Shown one piece after another: positions 23,749 to 34,751 of a stretch of DNA of 64,000 bases. Origin of the DNA: Icerya purchasi (lineage: Eukaryota > Arthropoda > Insecta > Hemiptera > Monophlebidae). A model generated the notes under the pieces. The model was given only the letters and a program-made list of their open reading frames with translations. It had not been told where the DNA came from and ran no database searches. The position numbers and the translations under genes are program-made. Each line of letters begins with the position of its first letter. Position 1 is the stretch's first letter. Location of the stretch: assembly GCA_039619475.1 (NCBI GenBank), contig CM077115.1, positions 63,122,864 through 63,186,863 on the forward strand, written 5' to 3'.

Positions 23749-26356
23749 TTAATCTGCACACCAATCTATCAGCCATTTTTTTAAGTCTTCCTTCCACACG
23801 CCTAATCTTTTCTCCTTTAATATATTACTTGGAATTTCCCGTAGTAATTTAATTAGTACTGTCTGCTGTGTATTATCAATCCTTAAATTGGTCCCCCTTG
23901 GTTGAATAAAGTATTTTGTATTTCGATCTCTCGTAACTCTAATTTTAGGTCTTGATGGTATTCTGATATTATTGGTTTTGAGCTCCAATAATCTATAATA
24001 ATAATAATACATTTTTGGCGACATCACATTGTTTACCTTCCACCATGATGATGTTGAATTATTATGCCCCCCATGAGGAAGCAGTAATTTTAAACATCTT
24101 TTCTGCAATTTCGCTACCTTGTCAAGTTGTGATTTCTTCGCTTCTCCCCATATTTGAATACCATATATTATCCTAGACATTATCATTGCGTTAAAAAAGA
24201 TTTTTAGTGTTTCATATCGAAGTACTTGTTTCATCTTATATAATGCTGGAATGGTCTGTCTGATTTTTACACTTAAATTTTGTATATGTTTTTTCCAATT
24301 CATATTTCTATCTATAAAAACCCCTAAATATTTAAAATCCTGCACCTTTTCTAATGGTTTACATGCGCAAACTGGACTGTTGTTCCTTAAATATAAATCA
24401 TGGACACATTCGCTACTGTGGATGATAATCCGCGGTTCATGAGTAGCATGTTTGGATATGTTTCGAATATGCATTATCTTTGATTTATTTATGTTCACTG
24501 CTAACCTCCTGTCATGCGCCCATTTACTAAGATTATCAACGTCCTCCTGAAGTAACTTCTCCGCCATTTGTATATTATTGTGTTCTATCAATAGCGCAAT
24601 GTCATCCGCAAACACAAACACCTTTGCATTTCTAATATATTTGTGAAGCGAGTCAGTATATATCAAGAAAAGAATGGGAGCCAGTATGGTTCCTTGTCCG
24701 ACACCATATTGTAACAACCTATCCCTACTTTCATTTTTTGCAATTTTTACACAATTCTTCCTATTTTTAATATAGTTTGTAAACCATTGGAGCTGTCTGT
24801 TAATAATACCAATCTTTTCTAAATCCTTTATTAATAAATCATGATCTACTAAGTCAAACGCCTTGGATAGGTCAATGAAAGTAATTATAAATTGATTCCC
24901 TATCGATAGTCCCATATTTATTTCATTTCCCAATTTACTTAATAGCGTTATGGTGGATCTTTTTCCTCTAAATCCGTGTTGATTTTCGTAAAGGAGATTA
25001 TTTGTTTCTAGGTAACTCTTTAAATGACAGTTTACGTAATGTTCTAAAATTTTCGCTATTACCGAAATTATTGTTATAGGGCGGTAATTTTCCAGCTTAT
25101 TTTGAGCTCCTTTTTTGTAAATTGGTTTAATAATTCCTTTTTTTAGCCCATGTGGGATGATACCACTCTTTATAGAATAATTAATCATATTTGTTAGTAT
25201 AGGAACGAATCTCTCTAAATTTCGCTTAATGTCCATAGTCCTAATGCCATCCCAACCTGGTGCTTTGAAATTTTTTAGGCTATTTATTATTGCTTCGATT
25301 TGTATATTATCAGCTGGAGGAATGAAAAAAGAACACATCAACCTGTTTTCATCATTTGAATTCAATAACTGGACATCACACTTATGTTTATATTGTTCTA
25401 CTGATTTTGCAAAATATTCACTGAATTTCTCCACTAATAATGAGTCGGTTCCAAAATGCCTGCAAATGCAATCATCAATTGATACTTTATTCCTTTTATT
25501 TACAATATTATTAATTATTCTCCATATGTTTTTACTCGCATTATTTGCTCTATCAATTTGACTTAAGTAAAACACCTGTTTTGCCTTCCTTATTTCTGTT
25601 TTGACATTATTTCGATATTTTTTATAGAGTCCCTTATATCGAGTACTGGCTCTATTCCCTTTACTAAGTTTGTAGTATTGATCTCTAATTTTCATAAAAT
25701 TAAGTATCTTCTGATTCATCCATTCTTTTTTTGGATGATATTTGTTTACATTCCTACCTTCACTCACACCCAGTTCACATTTCTTGTAAATGATTTTGAA
25801 TGCGGCGTTTATATAATCATATATGTTTTCTGCCGTGCTAAATCCCTTTATTTAGTTCCAGTTATACTTGTATATTTCACTACGTATTTTCTTTTCATCG
25901 AAAACGAGTTTGCGATTTATGTTACTTTTCTGCCATTTGCTTTTCAAGGTACTAAACGCAACACCTATTAAATAGTGATCGGATATTTTCGCGTTAATGA
26001 TTCCAGAAGTGACTTTACAGGCAGCATATTTCATGAATATGTTATCAATACAAGATTGGGTGTATCTATCTACTCGTTCTTCCTCTCTCGTTATTCCCTG
26101 GATTAACTGTACTGCTCCTATCCCGTACAATATATTCAAAAAGTTTTCAGCCTGTACATTTTGATGTAATAGGTCTATGTTAAAATCCCCGCAAATTAAA
26201 ACGTTATCGTTATCTTTTTCATTTTTCAATAACATTGCGAGGTCTTTAATAAATTTACCTACATTTTTACTCGGAGATCTATATATGGAAATTACTCGTA
26301 ATGGCGTTTTTTCGTATGTGAATATGTCAACCATCAGCATGTCCATACTTGGAGTA
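23749..26356 (-). pseudogene. ORF2 of family A: end of endonuclease plus reverse transcriptase
   Basis: The first part (25852-26350) is the C-terminal half of an APE-type endonuclease: 'VISIYRSPSKN', 'LICGDFNIDL' (the GDFN active-site motif) and 'SDHYLIGVAF' (the SDH motif). A TAA at 25852-25854 is the only in-frame stop before the RT part. The RT part (23749-25850) has 'NFKAPGWDGI', 'NYRPITIISVIAKILE', 'GFRGKRSTITLL', 'FIDLSKAFDLVDH', 'GVGQGTILAPILF', 'FADDIALL' and 'FKYLGVFIDRNMNW', so all catalytic motifs including FADD are present. The protein ends after a C-terminal region with 'LQKRCLKLLLPHG' and has no RNase H. The upstream endonuclease half lies on the far side of the Polinton. Confidence 0.88.
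26351..26356. repeat. Target site duplication, left copy (GGAGTA)
   Basis: GGAGTA immediately precedes the first base of the left terminal repeat and recurs exactly after the last base of the right one. Six-base duplications are the hallmark of Polinton integration. Confidence 0.95.
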
Positions 26357-26449
26357 AGTAGTCTATAAATCTTCGTTCTGGACGGTGTGACGTCATAACC
26401 CCAGAACTGTGTGCAGAGGGCAAAAAGTAACCCAATTTCTTGCACGGGC

Positions 26450-26545
26450 GCTGAAAATTCACCCAAATTTCCCCAAATTTTCGCCAATTTTCCTCAATTT
26501 TTCACAATTTTTTGCAAATTTTCCACAAATTTCCTCCAAATTCCT
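26450..26545. other. Phased A/T tracts in the terminal repeat (predicted bent DNA)
   Basis: Nine A/T tracts of the form AAATT to AATTTTTT begin near 26453, 26465, 26475, 26486, 26496, 26506, 26516, 26527 and 26538, that is, every 10-12 bases, separated by C-rich steps. Tracts in phase with the helix turn make DNA intrinsically curved. The mirror copy lies at about 45357-45446. A role in transposase/integrase or terminal-protein recognition is inference. Confidence 0.7.
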
Positions 26546-26840
26546 CCGTACAGGTTCCGCGCATTTCCGATAGTTCGAACCAATTAAAAACTAACCCAAG
26601 TATATTATTTAATACCTGAAACTAACCCAAGTCCCCACTCACCCCTCCTGCCCACAGCGTTGCCGCGATCTTTTTAATTAATTCAAAGTCTAAGTATATG
26701 TAATATAAAATTAACCTAAGTATATATTTTTTTATTATTTATAACCTTACATATATGTTCATATTCGTTCGTGCGTCAAGGTCATCATCTCCGAATGGAT
26801 CTTTCCCCTCATATCTTTTGTAGAAAACATATTCACATTT

Positions 26841-26864
26841 ACACACACACACACACACACACAC
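26841..26864. repeat. (AC)n microsatellite inside the left terminal repeat
   Basis: About 12 AC units, present only in the left terminal repeat. Confidence 0.95.
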
Positions 26865-26952
26865 CTACCCAATCGTACTTAAGCCGATGACCACAGGTCA
26901 ACTTCGTTCATCTGCGTATATAACCAGCTTTCACCAAAGGAATGTAGTTTTT

Positions 26953-29900
26953 TCCAATTCAATCTACACATTTTTTTATTTCTTTCGTCTTATATTTTTA
27001 TATTAATCTATAGTCCAAGCTGCAACCGTTCGTAACCTTGTGGGCAATCAATTTAAATCATTAATTTTTCTATTATTATATAATTTTTATTTTTATTGTA
27101 ACTTCTCTCTATGTAAATATATATCTATATATCGACTTGATAGAAAAAAAGATCGTTTTCTTGACGAAATGAAAAATAAACTATATCCTAATATATACAT
27201 CGAATACACATTTTTATCTCTTATTCATTTTTTTTTTTATTTCACAAGTATTTTTCGAGATATATACGACTTTGTCTATGAGATGTGATGAACATTTGTA
27301 TAGAGCGACAGGTAAAAAACCTGCTAGATAATGAGATGCAGTATGTTTAAAGAAAACGCGGCATAGATCAGGGATTTCAACGTGCGAGAGTAAGAATGCG
27401 TGTGTGAGATAGACGATTATTTCTCTCCGGTACAGCAACATAGTCGTAAAAAATCAAAATCGTCTTCTGTTATCTCGAATCTTCTATCACTCCGCTTAAA
27501 AAGCCGAGTACATTTTTTCTTCATTTGTATGCATGCGCTCACTAGCCGGCCTTTCGGTCAAGGTCGTCTACTCGAAACATTTAACGAAGTTAGTTGCTAC
27601 AACCGGACGATTGCTTTACCTCCAACCATGAAGACATGAAAATATCGAATTAGAAATTACCTGACAAGCCCATCTGCTTAAATCGTTCAACAGAGATTAC
27701 ATTTACAACCAAAATAATGCTATACCCCCAACCTCGAAGGAATTTAAATATCGAATTAGAAAGTGGCCGTTTGGTCCGCTCACATTGTCCGGCTAACGGA
27801 TGTAAATTATACTGTTATAAAAAAATCATAAAAAAAGCGATCTTTTACGAAAATGATGGAAGCGCCTTTTGTATATATATGTGCTGAAGAAACCTGTTTT
27901 TATCGTTGTAAGTTCGAGAGTGTTTAGCTGGAGAAATCTGATTGCATCGTTCATTTGGATTTGTGACTTTGTTCAGCGATCGTTGAAGATTTTCGTCTTT
28001 AAATAATTTCAAAGTTTTTTCAAAGTATTTTATCAACCGTCAACGTTTCATTTAATTTGGTAAGTGCAATCATGTATTTATTTACTTATTTAAATTAAAT
28101 TCTCCGTAATTATTTTATACAATACGATACAATATCATAGAAAAATTATCTTCGATTTAATAATACGAAATCAAAGTTTATTCGTACGATTACGTACGCA
28201 AAAAATCTCTTTTGTGAATTACCTTTTTTTTGTTTTCCTACGATACATTATATTACCGATTTATTTTAAATTATTTTTGTAACTTAAATAAAGTATACGA
28301 TGAATTAGTTTTTTTCTTTTAACATTTGTATAAGTAATGAATTTACCTGAGATAAAATTTATTCATCTTTTCTGATTTACATTAGAATTTCGTAAACTTT
28401 TATGTTACGCTATATTAATTTCTTCGTCTTTTTATCAATTTAAAGATTCTTATTCGCAGATTTATACGTTTCTCGCTATTTTTACGTTACTTCCAATCAA
28501 TTTTCTTAATTTTCCATTTATTTTAGCCATTCCTTACACGTTTCAACTGGAACTCAATTACGATTGTACTACAATAACGTTTCTATGAATATTTATGTTG
28601 TTTTATGTCTTATTATTTATATTATGCTGTATACAGATATTATTTCGATACATTTGATTTATAAAATTTTTTTTCTACTTGCGATTAATGAAATTTAGAA
28701 AAGAGTTTATTTTAAAATATAAGAATGATAAAATCACAATTTACTTTTCTTAATTACTTTCTCTATACTAATCTCAATTTTATAAATATATTTCTTTAGC
28801 ACGGGAATTGATTGTGCCATCAAATTTTTACGCGAAGAAAATACATCGATTAAAAAATAAAATCCAACCCGAGTAGTGAGGTAACTTAATATACCAAGTA
28901 TCCGAAAGGGAATAGCGGTAGACCTTCGCGTTAAATTTTTATTTCGTTTGCTGTTGGTGAGCACTCAAGTTATTTATTTACATTTAATATATATCACATA
29001 TGGAATCTACGAAATCAATTTATTTCTTCAATTTTTACTAATCCGCAAGTAATTCCTTTTTTCATTGAAAAATACATTTCGAGTAGTAATTTTTACACAA
29101 CTTTCATATTCATTTAATGATGTTTTCGAGTTTCTCTGCTAACTTAACAGTATACAAACTAATCACAAATTTTTTCAAATACTTTTTTCGTTAAATATTT
29201 TCATACGAAATCATTATTACTATTTTTGCCTTATCTCATATTATTAAAAAAATTTCGAATGTGGTATATATTTGTTTATTTACGTGTGTATATAATGTTG
29301 ATATGTATTTTTGATATTTTACTATATGCTCTTTTGGCTCTCTATATATTGATGAAACCAAATGGTAAAAAGAAAATTATGACTGAATACAATATGTTCG
29401 TCTATTTAAAAAATCTGCGTTTATCTTTCTGACTATATATTTTCAAAATGTATTACTACTTATTCATAATCATGTTCTGGAAAAAATTTTTTGTATCATT
29501 TCTTCTTGAGCAGTCACTATCACGACCATATTTTAAATAATTAAAGCAAACTGAAGGAACACGCATTTTTTTTTTTATACAGATTACTGTATTGTAGATA
29601 TATATATCGTATATTTCATGCTAATTTAAATTATATTATTATACATTATTCTGTCTTAGATGTTTTTATCCTAAATATGTTTTCTAAACAAATTTATGTT
29701 CTGGTTTATACGATTGCATAAATAAAAAAGAAAAAGTTATATGATCATTTAGGGTTCATGCTTATTTTTCAAAAAGTCGTTTTAAAACCATGAAATAAAG
29801 ACGCTCTATTTAGTTTGATTATACACCAAATTGATCTATTCAATTTCAAGTTAAAATAACATCACTAAATAACGTCTTATTCAGTCTTTTGAAAACCAGA

Positions 29901-30228
29901 TGAGTATAACCTTGAAAAAAACATTAATAACGAATTAGAAAGTATCTTTTTAGGCATTGTTATGATACAAATACGTGGCTATAATAAATGATCTTTTGTA
30001 AATTTGAATAAAAACCTGTTTTTAATGATGCAAGTTAGAAATTCCAGTAGTATATAAGTGGAGAAATCTGAATTCCTAGATGATTTAGTTTTGTGTCTTC
30101 GTGCGTTTCAGTTCTGTGTTTTTCAAAGTGATTTTTTAAAAATAGGAGAAATAACTCCGTGTTAGTGACTTTTTTGTTCAGTAAAAATAGTTTTCGTTTT
30201 CTGTTTTTGTTAATAGTGATTTTTTATA
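26953..30228. other. Left non-coding part of the Polinton, with repeated leader-like segments
   Basis: More than 3 kb without a credible gene, which is long for an otherwise compact element. Three diverged copies of a segment ending ATCGAATTAGAAA/AACGAATTAGAAA lie at about 27620-27660, 27725-27765 and 29890-29945; the first two also share an 'ACC.CCAACC' start. The stretch around 27885-28010 resembles the polymerase leader at 30010-30130: both have 'ACCTGTTTTTA', then 'GGAGAAATCTGA', then a 'TTTGTG' run. A consensus-quality splice donor (G|GTAAGTG) lies at 28059/28060. The region may be an alternative promoter with a leader intron, or an eroded gene. Confidence 0.5.
30051..30058 (+). promoter_or_regulatory. 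TATA-like element upstream of the polymerase gene
   Basis: TATATAAG lies about 170 bases before the polymerase ATG and is followed by the 'GGAGAAATCTGA' segment that also occurs in the upstream copy at about 27930. It is the best candidate core promoter for the early gene. Confidence 0.5.
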
Positions 30229-33200
30229 ATGGCCGCATCAAATGCTGAATTAGCGAAAATGTTCCCGATGCGTGTATTGTTCCACATTGAAAATATCGAA
30301 ACGAAATTTCGTAAAAGACTTGCTACACATAGAATCGTTAACGATAATTTTAATATCCGGGACATTAATAAATTTTTAAAATATGTAAAACCGACCGTTT
30401 TCGAATTAATAACCCAAAATATAGGAACCGGTGTAAAATGTAGCATGGTGTTGCATTCTTTATTTCGTAGGGCGACAGCCATTACTAAAGGTGAACATGT
30501 CGCCCCCACTTATTTTTCGTCCGAATGTAAACTTTTAGTTGCGGGAAACGATTTGAACGAATTTTATAACACTTCGATCCATGAAATAAAAGAAAAACTT
30601 GAGAAATTCGAATATGTGAAAGGCTCTGGTTGGACAATTGATAAAATTGTATACCTTGAAGTTAAATTAAACTATGCAAACATTTTATCGCGCGCGTCGT
30701 CGTTTATTCCTTTACCGAATGTAATTAGTGTGCGTAAAGCCGTTATTAATGTACAGAATAAAGACGTTTTTTGTTTTAAATATTCAATGCTCGCAAAATT
30801 CGTGAATCACCATGCACATGAAGTGTACAATTATAAAAATAAACCGTATCTCGAGGCAAAATATAACTGGACAGGAATTTCGTTCCCTGCCAGTCTGGAC
30901 GATATTAAACTGTTTGAAAAAAATAACGTGAATTCTTCAATTAACGTTTATGGTCTGGATGAAAATAATTTTGTGTATCCTGTAAGAATAACGATGGAGG
31001 AACGTGCGGATCATACGGATTTATTGCTGATAACTCAAGGTGAGAAGCGACACTATTGCTACATCAAAGATTTAGAGAAGTTGGTTCGAAGTCAGATTAC
31101 AAAGGATCATCATCGTATTCACATATGCAGACGTTGTCTTTGGCATGTAGACAGCACAGAAAAATTAGAAGAACACAAAAAGATCTGTAGCGATCATTCC
31201 GCAGTTGCAGTTGAGATGCCAAAACCTGGGAAAAATTATCTACAATTCGATAAGTTCCGCCAGCAACAGTATGTAGCATTTTCCATCTACGCAGACTTCG
31301 AGTGTTTTATACAACCTGTTGTCAACGAGAATCCTAATGAAGAGGAGGAGGAGGAAGAAGAGGAAGAACCGAGCATAAGACGTACTCAAAGTGTGCAGCC
31401 ACATTCGAATACTATTAAAGTTCATAGACACGTGCCTATGAGCTATTCCTACTTAATCGTTTCGCGTGTGGATGGTTTCGATGTGCCTCAGTGTTTACGT
31501 GAACAAAGACTTTACCGCGGCCCCGAGGCTGCCAAAAAATTTGTGGAAAGTCTTGTCAAAGATGCCGAAACTATATATGATATTTATAAACAGAATAAAT
31601 CAATCGTTATGACCCCGAGTGACATTGTAGCATTCGATAATGCAACAATATGTAACATTTGTTCGAAAGCCATCATAAATGACGATAAAGTTCGTGATCA
31701 TGATCATTTAACTGGCAAATTTCGTGGTGCGGCACACACGAAATGTAATTTGGAAATGCGGCTTCCATATTTCCTACCTGTAATTATACACAATCTTACC
31801 GGTTATGACAGCCACTTGATCGTTCGAGAGTTGGCTTATGACTCACTGGACATTAATGTACTAGCAAATACAGAAGAAAAATATAAAGGATTCACGAAAC
31901 AAGTCGTCCCAGGTAAATTTCAGCTCCGGTTCATTGATTCCTTCAACTTCATGGCATCGAGTCTGGAAAAACTAGCAAGTTACCTGCCCGATAACGCTTT
32001 CCATCACACCGTTTCAAACATCAGGGACCCTAGAGTACTCTCCCTTTTCCGACGAAAAGGATATTTCCCATATGAATACTGCTCAGATCCATCAAAACTT
32101 GAAGAAGAAGCGTTACCTCCGCGGTCAGCATTCTATAGTTCATTGACTAAATCAACAATCTCAGAGGAGGCTTACCAACATGCGCAGAATGTATGGAATA
32201 TCCTTGGAGTTAGGAATTTGGGCGAGTATTCTGATGAATATTTGCGTACCGATGTATTATTATTAGCGGATATTTTTGAAAATTTCAGATCGGTATGTTA
32301 TAATAATTATAAATTAGACCCTGCATGGTCATATACTGTGCCAGGGTTTAGTTTTAATGCTATGTTAAAAATGTCTGGTATACGTCTCGAATTATTAACT
32401 GATTATGACATGTATATGTTTTTTGAATCGGGAATACGTGGTGGTTTAACGCAATGTGTACAAAGATATTGCGAAGCCCGTAACCCGTACATTACTAGTA
32501 ATAATAATAATGTAGCAACCTCGTCTGCTACCTCGTCCTCGTTGTCGTCTTCTTCATCGGCGGCAGAACAAAATAATTATATTTTATATTTAGATGCTAA
32601 TAATTTGTACGGTTATGCCATGAGTGAACCCCTTCCTATAGGGGGTTTCAAATGGATGACTGCACAAGAAATTGAACAAATTAATCTTAATAATATTGAT
32701 CTGGACGGCGAGACTGGGTATGTGTTGGAGGTAGATGTGGAATATCCTTCCACATTACATCATATGCATAATGATTTACCATTCCTTCCAGAAAGGAAGG
32801 CAGTTTCGAAGAAAGGATCAGTAAAAAAGTTAGTTGCTACATTAGAACATAAAAATAATTATATTATTCATATTAAATATTTAAAATTAGCTTTAAATCA
32901 TGGTCTTATATTAAAAAAAATACATCGTGGTGTATCATTTAACCAATCACGTTGGCTTAAACAATACATTGATCTCAATACTACTCTTCGTCAAAGGGCT
33001 AGTAATGAGTTTGAAAAGAATCTTTACAAATTAATGAATAATAGTATATATGGGAAGACTTTGCAAAACATTAGAAATATATTAGATATTAAGCTCGTCG
33101 CCGATGAAGTTAAGTTTACAAAACTAGTTAGTAACCCTAGATTTAAGGATCGTACTGTATATAGTGAAAATCCATTTTTGTGTGCAGTTCACCGGAACCA

Positions 33201-33906
33201 AAAGAAATTATTATTTAATAAACCGATATTTGTAGGAATGTCTATTTTAGATATAAGTAAACATGTAATGTACAGTTTTCATTATGATGTTATGTTAAAA
33301 ATGTATGCTAACGATAATTTAAACTTATTATATACTGATACAGATAGTTTAGTTTATAATATAATAACTCCTGATGTGTATAAAGACATGCATGATAATT
33401 TAAATTATTTTGACACATCAGATTATCCACCTGATCATATTTGTTATTCACTAGAGAATAAGAAAAAATTAGGGAAATTTAAAGATGAAATGAATGGTAT
33501 TCCAATCACTGCGTTTGTAGGATTAAGATCAAAAGTGTATAGTATTAAGGTAGATAATAAGTCAGTTATAACTAAATGTAAAGGAATTCCATATAATATA
33601 ACCAAAAATGAAATTACGTTTGATCAATACAAGTCATGTATATTTAGTAATAATAATATTTCCCCCGAAAATTATCGTACCGCTTATTTAATAAGAAGTT
33701 TTAAACATGAAATATATACAATACGTTCTACAAAGTTAGCCATCAATGGTTTAGACGATAAACGTATTGTATTAGATAATAATGTACATACATTGGCCAT
33801 TGGCCACACAGCATTAACTAATAATAATAATAATAATCCTGGGACCAGCAATAGTGATGATACTATTGATCTGGCCCCACCCGCCAAACGAATTCGTTTA
33901 GGTTAA
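30229..33906 (+). CDS. Protein-primed family B DNA polymerase (Polinton pPolB)
   Basis: 1225 residues from a clear ATG. Order: an N-terminal region with a 'CFKYSMLAKF' module (182-191) and a Cys/His finger starting 'CRRC' (about 300-321). Next is exonuclease motif I 'YADFEC' (D356, E358), then an acidic Glu run (about 371-381). A Cys/His nuclease-like insert (475-507; 'CNIC', 'DHDHLTGKFRG') resembles endonuclease VII-type HNH domains. Exonuclease II is 'HNLTGYDSHL' (521-530). Polymerase motif A is 'LDANNLYGYAM' (D789), preceded by a Ser/Asn-rich insert (760-785). Motif B is 'YKLMNNSIYGKT' (about 933-944). Motif C is 'YTDTDS' (D1037, D1039). A late 'FVGLRSKVYS' (about 1096-1105) follows. The family replicates the linear element by protein priming. 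All catalytic residues are present. It is the leftmost gene, and convergent with the exonuclease-like gene. Confidence 0.97.
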   Translation: MAASNAELAKMFPMRVLFHIENIETKFRKRLATHRIVNDNFNIRDINKFLKYVKPTVFELITQNIGTGVKCSMVLHSLFRRATAITKGEHVAPTYFSSECKLLVAGNDLNEFYNTSIHEIKEKLEKFEYVKGSGWTIDKIVYLEVKLNYANILSRASSFIPLPNVISVRKAVINVQNKDVFCFKYSMLAKFVNHHAHEVYNYKNKPYLEAKYNWTGISFPASLDDIKLFEKNNVNSSINVYGLDENNFVYPVRITMEERADHTDLLLITQGEKRHYCYIKDLEKLVRSQITKDHHRIHICRRCLWHVDSTEKLEEHKKICSDHSAVAVEMPKPGKNYLQFDKFRQQQYVAFSIYADFECFIQPVVNENPNEEEEEEEEEEPSIRRTQSVQPHSNTIKVHRHVPMSYSYLIVSRVDGFDVPQCLREQRLYRGPEAAKKFVESLVKDAETIYDIYKQNKSIVMTPSDIVAFDNATICNICSKAIINDDKVRDHDHLTGKFRGAAHTKCNLEMRLPYFLPVIIHNLTGYDSHLIVRELAYDSLDINVLANTEEKYKGFTKQVVPGKFQLRFIDSFNFMASSLEKLASYLPDNAFHHTVSNIRDPRVLSLFRRKGYFPYEYCSDPSKLEEEALPPRSAFYSSLTKSTISEEAYQHAQNVWNILGVRNLGEYSDEYLRTDVLLLADIFENFRSVCYNNYKLDPAWSYTVPGFSFNAMLKMSGIRLELLTDYDMYMFFESGIRGGLTQCVQRYCEARNPYITSNNNNVATSSATSSSLSSSSSAAEQNNYILYLDANNLYGYAMSEPLPIGGFKWMTAQEIEQINLNNIDLDGETGYVLEVDVEYPSTLHHMHNDLPFLPERKAVSKKGSVKKLVATLEHKNNYIIHIKYLKLALNHGLILKKIHRGVSFNQSRWLKQYIDLNTTLRQRASNEFEKNLYKLMNNSIYGKTLQNIRNILDIKLVADEVKFTKLVSNPRFKDRTVYSENPFLCAVHRNQKKLLFNKPIFVGMSILDISKHVMYSFHYDVMLKMYANDNLNLLYTDTDSLVYNIITPDVYKDMHDNLNYFDTSDYPPDHICYSLENKKKLGKFKDEMNGIPITAFVGLRSKVYSIKVDNKSVITKCKGIPYNITKNEITFDQYKSCIFSNNNISPENYRTAYLIRSFKHEIYTIRSTKLAINGLDDKRIVLDNNVHTLAIGHTALTNNNNNNPGTSNSDDTIDLAPPAKRIRLG

Positions 33907-34316
33907 GATGTGTGTAAATATTGTTTTGTATATATTTGTTTATTAATATATATATTTTTATACATGTGTAAATTTTGTTTGTATATATTTGCATATATTT
34001 TTTCCCTTGATATGTTTCTTTCTATTGTATATATATTTTTCCTAATTTTTTCATCTTTTTCACTCCTTTTCATATTCTGTTTATATAATTATTTCTCTAT
34101 CTCTCTTTCCCCCCTCTTAACATAAAGTACTGGTAATGATGAATATTACAAAAACTGAACCAGTCATGTAAAGTGTACATATAATTATTTATATGGAAAC
34201 AAAAATTATCATTTTATGTCCCTACACAAATTTAAAGTTATATATATTTATAATAATAATAATAATATTTTTTCATCTTGTTTCAGAGCATAAGATCTTG
34301 TAAAAAAGAAAAAAAA

Positions 34317-34478
34317 ATGGATGTAAACTTTGGATTATCAATATTAATACTTTTGTATATTTTAATTTTTTTATCATACTATTGTATCTTTTTTGATTCA
34401 TTGCAAGCATATCATTTTATATCATCACTCGCTTTTTATATTCTCATCCACATTCTTTTTATATATATTTTGATATGA
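34317..34478 (+). CDS. Possible small hydrophobic membrane protein
   Basis: A 53-residue frame from ATG in a good context (AAAATGG) after a 'TTTCAG' acceptor-like sequence, with a polyadenylation signal AATAAA 16 bases after the stop (34494-34499). The product is 'MDVNFGLSILILLYILIFL' followed by a second hydrophobic span, so two membrane helices. It lies downstream of the polymerase on the same strand. AT-rich DNA readily gives such frames, so the signal and context are the main support. Another hydrophobic frame at 33910-34125 lacks an ATG and is not annotated. Confidence 0.3.
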   Translation: MDVNFGLSILILLYILIFLSYYCIFFDSLQAYHFISSLAFYILIHILFIYILI

Positions 34479-34493
34479 TGTTATGTAATGTTG

Positions 34494-34499
34494 AATAAA
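34494..34499 (+). terminator. Polyadenylation signal after the polymerase/small ORF unit
   Basis: AATAAA on the plus strand in the convergent region; a minus-strand AATAAA at 34641-34646 would serve the opposing gene set. The space between the two convergent genes (33907-34751) holds little else. Confidence 0.5.
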
Positions 34500-34751
34500 A
34501 GTTTTCTTTTCTCATTCATTATTTTGTGTTTATTTCATATTTTACCATTATTGTTTATATGTATATGTTTCAGCAGTAAGGTGAAACTTATGAAGAAGAA
34601 TTGAGAAAAAAGAAGTAAACAATATATGAAAATAAGTATATTTATTGATTCTATATATAAAATATACAAACATCAAGCGATAAAAGAAAAATTACATGTC
34701 AAAAAAGTCTTATTAACTAAATAATATCAAAATTTTTTAAAAAGAAAAAAA

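Larger units (their letters stand above)
26357..26952. repeat. Left terminal inverted repeat
   Basis: Matches 44997-45538 in inverse orientation. The outer 440 or so bases look identical by eye. An internal block (about 26803-26877) is replaced in the right copy by about 19 bases; the left version holds an (AC)n run. The inner part with 'TTCATCTGCGTATATAACC' matches again up to about 26952. Near-identity of the outer arms argues for a young insertion or ongoing homogenisation. Confidence 0.92.

Noticed and set aside
33910..34125. Hydrophobic 71-codon frame directly after the polymerase stop
   Set aside because: No ATG at the start (begins with GTG) and composition expected of T-rich DNA.
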